DNA from: Pseudonocardia oroxyli
GTDB lineage: Bacteria; Actinomycetota; Actinomycetes; Mycobacteriales; Pseudonocardiaceae
Assembly: GCF_900102195.1 (NCBI RefSeq)
Contig: NZ_FNBE01000009.1
Coordinates: forward strand, 124,001 to 188,000
DNA: 64,000 nucleotides
Direction of reading: 5' to 3'
This document shows, one piece after another, positions 57,720-64,000 of the stretch. The first letter of the stretch is position 1; every line of letters begins with the position of its first letter. The notes beneath the pieces were generated by a model, which was not told the DNA's origin, did no database searches, and saw only the letters and a list, made by a program, of their open reading frames with translations. The position numbers and the translations under genes were made by a program.

Positions 57720-58841
57720 GTGCCCAGCTCGTTGATCTTCGCGGGTCTCGTGGTGCTGTGGCTGCTGATCCTCGTCCCCGCGGTCGCGCGGCGCCGGCAG
57801 GAGGTCGAGCGGCCGAGCATGGCGGCTCTCTCCGGTCGGGTGTTGGAGCGGCCGGTGCGGCACTGGAGCCTGGAGGTGGATCCGATGGACACGGACGACG
57901 AGCGGAGCGGTGCCCTCACGACGCAGGGTGGCGCCACGGTGCCCGCCGCACGCCGCGGCGACGAGTCGGACACGCCGTCCGACCCCGCCGCGGACGCGTA
58001 CGAGGACATCGAGGAGCAGGACGAGCAGGACGAGCGCGCCGCCGCGGACCCCGACGAGGGCTACGCGGCGTCGGGCTACTACGCCTACGACTCCGACGAC
58101 ACCGCCGCGATGCCGCGCCACGAGCCGCGCGCGCGGGGCGAGGCCTGGGAGCGTCCGCCCGCCGCGTTCCGCCGCGGGCGCGGCGGGTTCGACGCGGAGG
58201 CCGCGGCCCTGGCGGCCGGCGCGCGCTACGCCTTCCGCCAGCGCGTGGTCATCGGGCTGCTGGTGCTGGCTGTCGGCACGGCGATCGTCGCGGCCCTGGC
58301 CCTGCCCGCGCTCTGGTGGGTGCACGGGCTGATCGACCTGGCGCTCGTCGGGTACCTCGTCTACCTGCGCCGACAGGTGCGGATGGAGGAGGCGATCCGG
58401 GCCCGCCGGGCCGCGCGCATGGCGGGCACCCGGCGTCCGTCCGCGGCGGACGACCCGGAGCTCGACGGGTGGGCGCGGCGTGGTCGGGAGGCCGGCGAGA
58501 CGGACCACGGGCGCCTCGACGACCTCGACGACCTCGACGATGCCGACGCCTCCGCCGACGCGTCCGGCGACTCCGAGGAAGCGGAGGACGACTGGGCGGC
58601 CGATGACGACGGCGACCCCCGCCGGGTGCGTGGGACCGGCGAGCCCGTCGGGGTCCTGCCCGCCCACCGCCGCAGCGTCGACGGGGCCGCCGCCCCGGCG
58701 AGCGTCGAGTCGGCCCTGCCCCGGCTGCAACCCGCCCCGCCGCCGCCGCTGCCTGCGGGAACGCAGCTCGTCGACGTCGACGACGAGGACGACGAGCTCC
58801 CGATCGAGGGTGGGACCTACCCTCGTGCAGCGGGCGAATAG
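57720..58841 (+). CDS. glpR: GlpR/SepX, membrane receptor of Glp in cell division
   Basis: A 373-residue protein. The N-terminal membrane helix (SLIFAGLVVLWLLILVPAVARR) is followed by an acidic disordered region (repeated DED/EEQDEQDE), two further helices near 180-220, and a disordered acidic/Pro tail (APPPPLPAG, DVDDEDDELP). This layout is that of GlpR (SepX in Streptomyces), which recruits Glp and contacts FtsZ/SepF at the septum. GTG 57720 has GGAGG six bases upstream. Partner gene glp is at 55570. Confidence 0.85.
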   Translation: MPSSLIFAGLVVLWLLILVPAVARRRQEVERPSMAALSGRVLERPVRHWSLEVDPMDTDDERSGALTTQGGATVPAARRGDESDTPSDPAADAYEDIEEQDEQDERAAADPDEGYAASGYYAYDSDDTAAMPRHEPRARGEAWERPPAAFRRGRGGFDAEAAALAAGARYAFRQRVVIGLLVLAVGTAIVAALALPALWWVHGLIDLALVGYLVYLRRQVRMEEAIRARRAARMAGTRRPSAADDPELDGWARRGREAGETDHGRLDDLDDLDDADASADASGDSEEAEDDWAADDDGDPRRVRGTGEPVGVLPAHRRSVDGAAAPASVESALPRLQPAPPPPLPAGTQLVDVDDEDDELPIEGGTYPRAAGE

Positions 58842-58872
58842 CGGCTGATAAGGTTTCTCCTGCACGGCCGGA

Positions 58873-58886
58873 AGGCCTGCAGGCCT
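58873..58886. repeat. 14-base palindrome abutting tRNA-Ala
   Basis: AGGCCTGCAGGCCT is a perfect palindrome ending exactly one base before the tRNA's first base. It may form a 5' leader hairpin guiding RNase P, or be chance. Confidence 0.55.
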
Positions 58887-58959
58887 GGGGCTGTAGCGCA
58901 GTTGGTAGCGCGTCTCGTTCGCATCGAGAAGGTCAGGGGTTCGATTCCCCTCAGCTCCA
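58887..58959 (+). tRNA. tRNA-Ala (anticodon CGC)
   Basis: A 73-base cloverleaf. The acceptor GGGGCTG pairs with CAGCTCC and includes the G3-U70 wobble that identifies alanine tRNAs. The anticodon loop is TTCGCAT within TCTCG/CGAGA, the T-arm is AGGGG-TTCGATT-CCCCT, and CCA is not encoded. Confidence 0.96.
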
Positions 58960-59047
58960 CTCCCGATCATCACGGCCCGGTCTCCGCGTGGAGTCCGGGC
59001 CGTCGTCGTCTGATCCGCGGGGGCCCCGGCGTGATAGGCATGCGGGC

Positions 59048-59611
59048 GTGAAGGCGCTCGGGATCCTCGTCCTCCTCACGGCCGGGGTGGCGGCGCTCGC
59101 GGTGTGGGATCCGTTCCACCTGCTCGTGGCGCCCTGGTTCGCCGGGATCGCGGTGGGGGTGGCCGCGGTGTTCCTGACGTGGTGGCTGACCCGGGTCGTC
59201 CGCGGGAAGCTCCTGCGGGGGCTGATCACCACGTTCGCCGGGCTGGCGCTGCTGGTCTGGGGTGCGTTGGTGTGGGCGACGATCACGATCTCCCCGGGCC
59301 TGGCGGTGCTGGAGGAGGTGCCGGGTCCGCCGGACTCCCGGCTGCGGCTCGCGATCGTCGAGGTGCAGACGTGGGCGGTGGACGGGCCGACCTACTCGGT
59401 CCGGCTGCGTGCGGGCGAGGGTCTGCTGACCCAGGACTCGCCGGTCTGGGTCGGGTTGGGCGAGGGCGCCCGGCCCGCGGAGGTCCGGTTCGCCGACGGG
59501 GGCACGGTCGAGGTGGTGAGCAGCGGGGGCTGCGGCTACCGCTCGACGGTGAACGCGGTGACGCTGGCCGTCGACCCGGTCCATCGGCCCCTGCGCCTCG
59601 ACGGCTGCTGA
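59048..59611 (+). CDS. Membrane protein with outer beta domain, unknown function
   Basis: A 187-residue protein with three hydrophobic segments in residues 1-80, then a soluble domain (RLAIVEVQTWAVDGPTYSVRL, GEGLLTQDSPVWVGLG). GTG 59048. No family recognised. The soluble part would face outside if the third helix is an anchor. Confidence 0.65.
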   Translation: MKALGILVLLTAGVAALAVWDPFHLLVAPWFAGIAVGVAAVFLTWWLTRVVRGKLLRGLITTFAGLALLVWGALVWATITISPGLAVLEEVPGPPDSRLRLAIVEVQTWAVDGPTYSVRLRAGEGLLTQDSPVWVGLGEGARPAEVRFADGGTVEVVSSGGCGYRSTVNAVTLAVDPVHRPLRLDGC

Positions 59612-59765
59612 CCCTGTCCGTGGACGCGGTGGACGGGCGCGCGGCCCGTACTCGGGGACACCCGGGGGAATCGCGTCCGACCTGGCGCTATCGCGTCCAT
59701 GGACACCCGTCGTTGGGCCGAACGGTGCTTTTCGCCTCGGGGACGAGTTCTCGATACTGCTCCTC

Positions 59766-60542
59766 GTGCCGGAGACGCCGATCCATCAGGGCCGCGACAG
59801 CCCCCAGCGGTTCTGCGCGGACTTCGCCCGCGAGCTGAGCACCCGCGGCACCTCGGTGCGGGAGGCCGCGGAGAAGTCAGGGTGGAGCAAGAGCGCCATC
59901 GGCAACGCGCGCACCGGCCCCCGGTTGCCCCGCCGCGAGCTCGTGGTCGACGTGCTCTCCGCCATCGGGTTGTCGGAGGCCGAGGTGGGGGACTGGACGC
60001 TGCGGCACGCCGCGCTCACCCTGGGCGCCACCGATCCCGCCCCGCCGCAGCCGCAGGCGCCGCCCGCGTCGCGGCGGCCGCTCGTGCTGGTCGCGATCGG
60101 GTCCGCCCTGGTCGGCGCGGTGCTGGCCGCGCTCGTCACCGCGCTGGTGCTGCGGCCCGACCCGGCGCCGGTGCCGCCCGCGGTCGCCGCCGTCGTCACG
60201 ATCCAGAACAAGGTCGCCCTCGGCGCCACGGACCTGGTGGAGGACAGCGGGCCCGCCTACCTGTCGTCCCGACCCGAGCCCTTCTGCGGGCGCAACGGCT
60301 GCAAGCTCGACGGCACGGACGTGACCAGCGGCATCCTGCTGCCCGCGGTGTGCACGGTCACCGGCGCCGAGATGTGGAACTACAACCTCGACTCGCCGGC
60401 CGCGGACAACCCGAACCGGGCGCGCTCGTCCCTCTGGTACCGGCTGACCTGGCCGGACTGGCGCGCGGGCTACCTGTCCGAGGTCTACCTGGACCCCGCC
60501 TCGCGCGGCGGGCTCGGCCTGCCCGCCTGCGCGGCACCCTGA
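59766..60542 (+). CDS. Membrane-anchored XRE-type regulator with outer domain
   Basis: A 258-residue protein with a helix-turn-helix in residues 14-65 (FARELSTRGTSVREAAEKSGWSKSAIGNARTG), a Pro-rich linker, a membrane helix near 102-130, and an outer domain of ~115 residues with two Cys pairs (FCGRNGCKL, AVCTV, LPACAAP) that fits an SH3-like, disulfide-bonded fold. The HTH inside and sensor domain outside suggest one-component transmembrane signalling. GTG 59766. The fold of the outer part is inference. Confidence 0.7.
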   Translation: MPETPIHQGRDSPQRFCADFARELSTRGTSVREAAEKSGWSKSAIGNARTGPRLPRRELVVDVLSAIGLSEAEVGDWTLRHAALTLGATDPAPPQPQAPPASRRPLVLVAIGSALVGAVLAALVTALVLRPDPAPVPPAVAAVVTIQNKVALGATDLVEDSGPAYLSSRPEPFCGRNGCKLDGTDVTSGILLPAVCTVTGAEMWNYNLDSPAADNPNRARSSLWYRLTWPDWRAGYLSEVYLDPASRGGLGLPACAAP

Positions 60543-60603
60543 CGGCGCCGTCCGTGCCGGTTCGCTGCGCAGGAGGGGGTCGCAGCGCCCGACGCGGGCG
60601 GCG

Positions 60604-61230
60604 TCAGTCCCCCTCGGTCGCGGGGGCGATCGCCGAGGGCGGGACCAGGCCCGAGTCGCCGGGCTGCAGCACGACCATCGTGAACCGCACCGGCTCGGGC
60701 CCCACGCCGGAGTAGCGGTGCGGGGCGTGGGCCTCGAACAGCAGGGTGTCTCCCTCGCCGAGCTCGTGCTCGGCCTGCCCGACCCGCAGCCCGAGGCGGC
60801 CGCTGAGCACGGACAGCACCTCGCTGGTGCCGACCGCGTGTGCCTCGCCCTCGAACGCGTCGCCGGGCTGCAGGGTCCAGTCCCACAGCTCGACGATGTC
60901 CGGTGGGTCCGTGCCGATCCGGAACACCGCCGTGCTGCCCGTCGTGTTGCTCCACAGCGGGACCGCCTGCTCCGCGCGCCGCACGACCACGCGTGGCGCG
61001 ACGTCGCCGTCGACCAGGGAGGCTACCCCCACGCGCAGGGCCTCGGCGAGGTGCACGAGCGTGCTGATCGACGGGTTGCCGCGGGCGGTCTCGATCTGGA
61101 TCACGGTGCCGCGGCTGACGCCCGACGCCGCGGCCAGGGCGTCGATCGTCATCCGGCGCTGCCGGCGCAGGGCGCGGACGTTGCGGCCGATGGACGCGGC
61201 GACGTCGTCGGGAGACTGCACGCGGTCCAT
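60604..61230 (-). CDS. XRE-cupin regulator
   Basis: A 208-residue regulator with an N-terminal HTH (RNVRALRRQRRMTIDALAAASGVSRGTVIQIE) and a C-terminal cupin (LQPGDAFEGEAHAVGTSEVL, LLFEAHAPHRYSG). This group (PuuR-like) commonly controls amino acid or polyamine genes with a small ligand bound in the cupin. Divergent from an EamA transporter 84 bases away, which it probably controls. ATG 61230 is used; the frame to 61281 would run through the operator region. Confidence 0.9.
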   Translation of the reverse strand: MDRVQSPDDVAASIGRNVRALRRQRRMTIDALAAASGVSRGTVIQIETARGNPSISTLVHLAEALRVGVASLVDGDVAPRVVVRRAEQAVPLWSNTTGSTAVFRIGTDPPDIVELWDWTLQPGDAFEGEAHAVGTSEVLSVLSGRLGLRVGQAEHELGEGDTLLFEAHAPHRYSGVGPEPVRFTMVVLQPGDSGLVPPSAIAPATEGD

Positions 61231-61314
61231 TCTGTCGTATCTCGCTGGACAGTCTGATGAACCCGACCTACAGTCCATCATCGTGTTCTGGTTCGTTCAC
61301 TCTGTTGTACTGTC
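61231..61314. promoter_or_regulatory. Divergent control region with four GACAG-type half-sites
   Basis: CTGTCG at about 61232, GGACAG near 61247, ACAGTCC near 61271 and ACTGTCG just before the EamA start form related half-sites (GACAG/CTGTC) in both orientations. The EamA gene starts only a few bases after a TACTGT hexamer, so its mRNA is probably leaderless. Confidence 0.45.
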
Positions 61315-62127
61315 GTGATTCCCCCCGCACTGGGCTCGGCGGTCTCCTACGGGATCGCGGACTTCGCGGGCGGTCTCGCCGCCCGCCGCGCCTCGGTCCT
61401 GCGTGTGACGGCGGTCGCGCAGGCCGCAGGCCTGGTGACGTTGCTCCCCGGACTCTGGCTGCTCGGTGGGGCCTTCAGCGGCTCGGCCGTGGGGCTCGGC
61501 GCGGTCGCCGGACTCTGCGGGGTGTCGGGGCTGCTGCTCTACTTCCGCGGGCTCGCGGTCGGCCCGATGGGGACCGTCGCGCCGCTGTCCGCGGTGGTGG
61601 CGGCGGGCCTGCCCCTGGTCGTCGGGCTCGTGCAGGGCGAACGACCCGGGCCGGTCACGCTCGGCGGGATGGGGCTCGCACTCGTCGCGATCGTGCTCTC
61701 CACCATGGGGTCGCGGCGCGAGCCCGCCGCGCTGCGCGGCGTGCTGCTCGGCCTGGCGTCGGGCGCGGGGTTCGGGCTGTTCTTCGTCGTGCTCGACGCG
61801 ACCCCGCCGGACTCCGGGCTCTGGCCGCTGCTGGCGGGCCGCACGACCACGGTGGCGCTGCTGCTGGTCGCCCTGGCCGCGGTGCGTCCCGGCGGGCGGG
61901 GGAACCCGGGGCTGATGGTCCTCAGCGGCGTCCTCGACTCGGCGGCGAACGTGCTCTTCCTGCTCGCGACCCGGCTCGGCGACCTGGGGCTGACCAGCGT
62001 GATCGTGGCGCTCTACCCGGTCGTCGTGGTGCTGCTGGCCCGGGTGGTCCTGCGCGAACGCCTCACGCCCGCCCAGCTCACCGGCGTCGTGCTGGCGATC
62101 GGGGCGAGCGTCGCGATGAGCGCCTGA
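61315..62127 (+). CDS. EamA family (DMT) transporter
   Basis: A 270-residue ten-segment exporter. The N-terminus opens GSAVSYGIADFAGGLAARRA, and the second EamA repeat is RGVLLGLASGAGFGLFFVV. Members export amino acids or metabolites. GTG 61315 has no ribosome-binding site, and the upstream -10-like TACTGT is within ten bases, so leaderless initiation is likely. Palindromic element copy 8 begins nine bases after the stop. Confidence 0.9.
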   Translation: MIPPALGSAVSYGIADFAGGLAARRASVLRVTAVAQAAGLVTLLPGLWLLGGAFSGSAVGLGAVAGLCGVSGLLLYFRGLAVGPMGTVAPLSAVVAAGLPLVVGLVQGERPGPVTLGGMGLALVAIVLSTMGSRREPAALRGVLLGLASGAGFGLFFVVLDATPPDSGLWPLLAGRTTTVALLLVALAAVRPGGRGNPGLMVLSGVLDSAANVLFLLATRLGDLGLTSVIVALYPVVVVLLARVVLRERLTPAQLTGVVLAIGASVAMSA

Positions 62128-62135
62128 CGGCGCTC

Positions 62136-62175
62136 GTGAGTGGTAAGTGGTGCTCTGGCACCAGTTACCACGCAC
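62136..62175. repeat. Palindromic element copy 8, class B with class A-like left end, second hairpin 62178-62190
   Basis: The left arm GTGAGTGGTAAGTGGTGC mixes a class A outer end with a class B core. Two mismatches are present. The second hairpin GCGGC-GGA-GCCGC is at the usual offset of three bases. It sits between the convergent EamA and pmt genes, 9 bases from one stop and 16 from the other. Confidence 0.88.
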
Positions 62176-62191
62176 GGGCGGCGGAGCCGCA

Positions 62192-63784
62192 TCACCTCCA
62201 GCTCGGGAGCCAGAGCTCGGCCTGCCAGTGGGCCGGGGTGATCGGGAGCCCGACGAGGATGGGCCACAGCCAGGCGAAGTTGGCGACGACCGCCCCCACC
62301 CACAGCCCGACGACGAGCAGGCCGGTCTGGCGTCGTTCGGGGCCCGCGCGCCGGGCCCGGCCGAGGACGTCCCCCATCGCGAGCATCGTGGCGAGCACGA
62401 GGAACGGCGCCACCGGCGTCATGTAGAAGAAGTACATCTGGCGGTCGATGTTCACGAACCACGGCAGGAACCCGGCGCCGTAGCCGACGAGGACCGCGAC
62501 GAACCGCCAGTCCAGCCGCGTGATCACCCGCCAGATCGCCCAGAGCAGCACCGGGATCGCGGGCCACCAGAGCGCCGGCGTGCCGACGAGCATGACCGCG
62601 CTGGTGCAGGTGCCCGCCGCGTCCCCGGTGCAGGGGACGTCCGACTCGAAGAAGTACAGCATCGGCCGCAGGCCCATCGGCCACGTCCACGGCTTGGACT
62701 CCCACGGGTGCGGATGCCCGACGGGGGTGTCGAGGCCCTCGTGGAAGGCCAGGACGTGGCCGGAGTAGTACCACAGCGACCGCAGCGCGTCCGGCACGAA
62801 CGACCAGGGCCCGCCGGTGCCGACCTCCCGCCCGACGACGTGCCGGTCGATCCCGGTCTCGCTGCCGAACCACGCCCACCAACAGGACAGGTAGGTGACG
62901 ACCGGCAGCAGTGCGAGCGCCCCGAGCGCGGGGACGAGGTCGCGGCGGATCGTGCCCGCCCACGGCCGCGGGACCCCCGCGGCCCGGCGTGCCGCGACGT
63001 CCCACAGCACGCTCAGCACCCCGAAGAAGACGATCCAGTAGGAGCCGGACCACTTCACCCCGCAGGCCAGCCCGAGCAGCACGCCCGTCGCGATCCGCCA
63101 CCAGCGCACGCCCAGGTGCGGACCGAAGGGCGAGTCCCCGACCCGGTCCACGAGGCGGCCGAGCCGGTCGCGGACGTCGTCCCGGTCGCGGACCAGGGTG
63201 CAGAAGGCGGCGAGGACGAAGAAGGCCTGGAAGATGTCCAGCATCCCGACGCGGGCCTGCACGTGGGACACGCCGTCGCAGATCAGGAGCACGCCCGCGA
63301 TCCCGCCGAGCAGCGTGGAGCGGGTCAGCCGCCGCCCGACCCGGACGATCATGAGGATCATCAGCGTGCCGCAGAGGGCCGCGGCGGCCCGCCAGCCCAC
63401 CGGGTCGTAGCCGAAGACCCACTCGCCGATCGCGATCAGCTGCTTGCCCAGCGGCGGGTGCGCGACGAGCTCGTACCCCGGGTTGTCCTCGACGCCGCCG
63501 TTGCGCAGCATCTGCCAGGCCTGCGGCACGTAGTGCTTCTCGTCGAAGACCGGGGTGCCGCCGTCCGTCGGGTAGCCCAGCCCCGCGAACCGCAGCACGC
63601 CGCCCAGCAGGGTCAACGCCACCGCGACGATCCAGCCGCGGGCCCGGTCGGTGGGCATCGGGGGGCCGAGGCGGACGGTCGGGTCCGGTTCCGGGGCCCG
63701 CAGCGGCGGGGGCGTGCCGACGACGGTGGCGCCGACGACCGCGCGCTCGTCCGGCTCCACGACCCGATCCCGGCGCGACTCCAT
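62192..63784 (-). CDS. pmt: Protein O-mannosyltransferase (GT39)
   Basis: A 530-residue polytopic enzyme that transfers mannose from polyprenyl phosphate to secreted proteins. The outer-loop catalytic DE motif is GTPVFDEKHYVPQAWQM, and the family-specific AHPPLGKQLIAIGEW and ARVGMLDIFQAFFVL follow. About eleven helices are seen. Neighbour rsmI, divergent, is as in M. tuberculosis Rv1002c-Rv1003. ATG 63784; the longer frame would cover the rsmI start. Only 25 bases separate the two genes, so leaderless mRNA is possible. Confidence 0.93.
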   Translation of the reverse strand: MESRRDRVVEPDERAVVGATVVGTPPPLRAPEPDPTVRLGPPMPTDRARGWIVAVALTLLGGVLRFAGLGYPTDGGTPVFDEKHYVPQAWQMLRNGGVEDNPGYELVAHPPLGKQLIAIGEWVFGYDPVGWRAAAALCGTLMILMIVRVGRRLTRSTLLGGIAGVLLICDGVSHVQARVGMLDIFQAFFVLAAFCTLVRDRDDVRDRLGRLVDRVGDSPFGPHLGVRWWRIATGVLLGLACGVKWSGSYWIVFFGVLSVLWDVAARRAAGVPRPWAGTIRRDLVPALGALALLPVVTYLSCWWAWFGSETGIDRHVVGREVGTGGPWSFVPDALRSLWYYSGHVLAFHEGLDTPVGHPHPWESKPWTWPMGLRPMLYFFESDVPCTGDAAGTCTSAVMLVGTPALWWPAIPVLLWAIWRVITRLDWRFVAVLVGYGAGFLPWFVNIDRQMYFFYMTPVAPFLVLATMLAMGDVLGRARRAGPERRQTGLLVVGLWVGAVVANFAWLWPILVGLPITPAHWQAELWLPSWR

Positions 63785-63809
63785 CGGGAACCATCGTAGG
63801 GTCGCAGCC

Positions 63810-64000
63810 ATGCTCGTTCTCGCCGCCACCCCGCTCGGGGACCCCCGGGACGCGTCGGTCCGGCTGCGGGAGGCGATCGAGACCGCGGACGTCATCGCCG
63901 CCGAGGACACCCGCCGGTTCCGGCACCTCGCCGCGGCGCTCGGGGTCGCACCCGCGGGGCGGGTGATCAGCCACTACGACGACAACGAGGCGGCCAGGCT
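63810..64000 (+). CDS. rsmI: 16S rRNA 2'-O-ribose C1402 methyltransferase, 5' part only
   Basis: The first 63 codons: LVLAATPLGDPRDASVRL, then ETADVIAAEDTRRFRHLAAAL and SHYDDNEAAR. These are the conserved N-terminal motifs of RsmI (SAM-dependent TP-methylase fold). In the family ATPLGD is usually ATPIGNL. The gene runs off the right edge. It is divergent from pmt with no gap for a long leader. Confidence 0.93.
   Translation, partial: MLVLAATPLGDPRDASVRLREAIETADVIAAEDTRRFRHLAAALGVAPAGRVISHYDDNEAAR

Noticed and set aside
220..62175. CRISPR array or insertion sequence ends as an explanation of the repeated palindromes
   Set aside because: Copies are kilobases apart, not regularly spaced; no cas genes, transposase or target duplications were seen.

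Overview
The window is GC-rich (roughly 70% or more by eye), gene-dense bacterial chromosome. Frequent GTG starts, many 1-4 base stop/start overlaps, mycothiol-dependent formaldehyde oxidation, a GAF-ANTAR protein, DUF5994, MprAB, Glp/GlpR and protein O-mannosyltransferase all point to an actinobacterium. I infer the Pseudonocardiaceae (Pseudonocardia-like). I saw no rRNA, CRISPR array, prophage or complete insertion sequence.

Layout. 0-4.4 kb: a minus-strand Mn/Zn-type ABC importer operon (binding lipoprotein, ATPase, two permeases) followed by a gene for a tandem gamma-glutamylcyclotransferase-like protein. 4.5-10.3 kb: mtnA (methionine salvage), an MFS exporter, mycothiol-dependent formaldehyde dehydrogenase with its metallo-hydrolase partner, and fumarylacetoacetase. 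9.7-13 kb: TetR plus badI-aliB-badH, alicyclic-acid beta-oxidation and ring cleavage. 13-18.3 kb: a flavin oxidoreductase-like protein, a methyltransferase, an FAD monooxygenase, a secondary clpP pair and two MerR regulators. 18.3-21.7 kb: fadA/fadB-type fatty-acid oxidation. 21.8-31.3 kb: DedA, GAF-ANTAR, two small ABC exporters, a YtrA-type GntR, a P-loop kinase, a NarL-type two-component pair and an HNH nuclease. 31.3-36.2 kb: a hydroxyquinol pathway, made of a fused maleylacetate reductase/hydroxyquinol dioxygenase, a TfdB-like hydroxylase and a divergent LysR. 36.2-39.2 kb: a decay zone with a TetR remnant and a broken FAD hydroxylase, then DUF5994 and tRNA-Arg(CCT). 39.3-45.7 kb: an MMPL exporter with its TetR and a perfect operator, an MFS exporter and a metallophosphoesterase. 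45.7-64 kb: a block that matches, in gene order, the M. tuberculosis region from mprA (Rv0981) to rsmI (Rv1003), with a three-gene insertion between mprB and pepD.

The most unusual signal is a family of eight 40-base palindromes at gene ends (220, 723, 6686, 14107, 15353, 21729, 27464, 62136). They fall into two sequence classes that share one architecture, plus one clear chimera. In five copies the stop codon of the adjoining reading frame lies inside the palindrome. The five copies carrying the class-B core also have a second small hairpin at a fixed offset, with compensatory base changes. One copy sits in frame inside a protein-coding gene. I read them as a mobile or gene-converted tandem-hairpin terminator element. 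I do not know of a published description.

Other points of note are a 32-base tandem duplication that creates two coupled 11-codon cistrons between mtnA and the MFS gene; two 19-base direct repeats that fit the MprA-box architecture, one at mprA and one at dedA; a long hairpin upstream of the clpP pair; and a Glp protein whose MoeA-type active-site motif is degenerate beside its membrane receptor GlpR.
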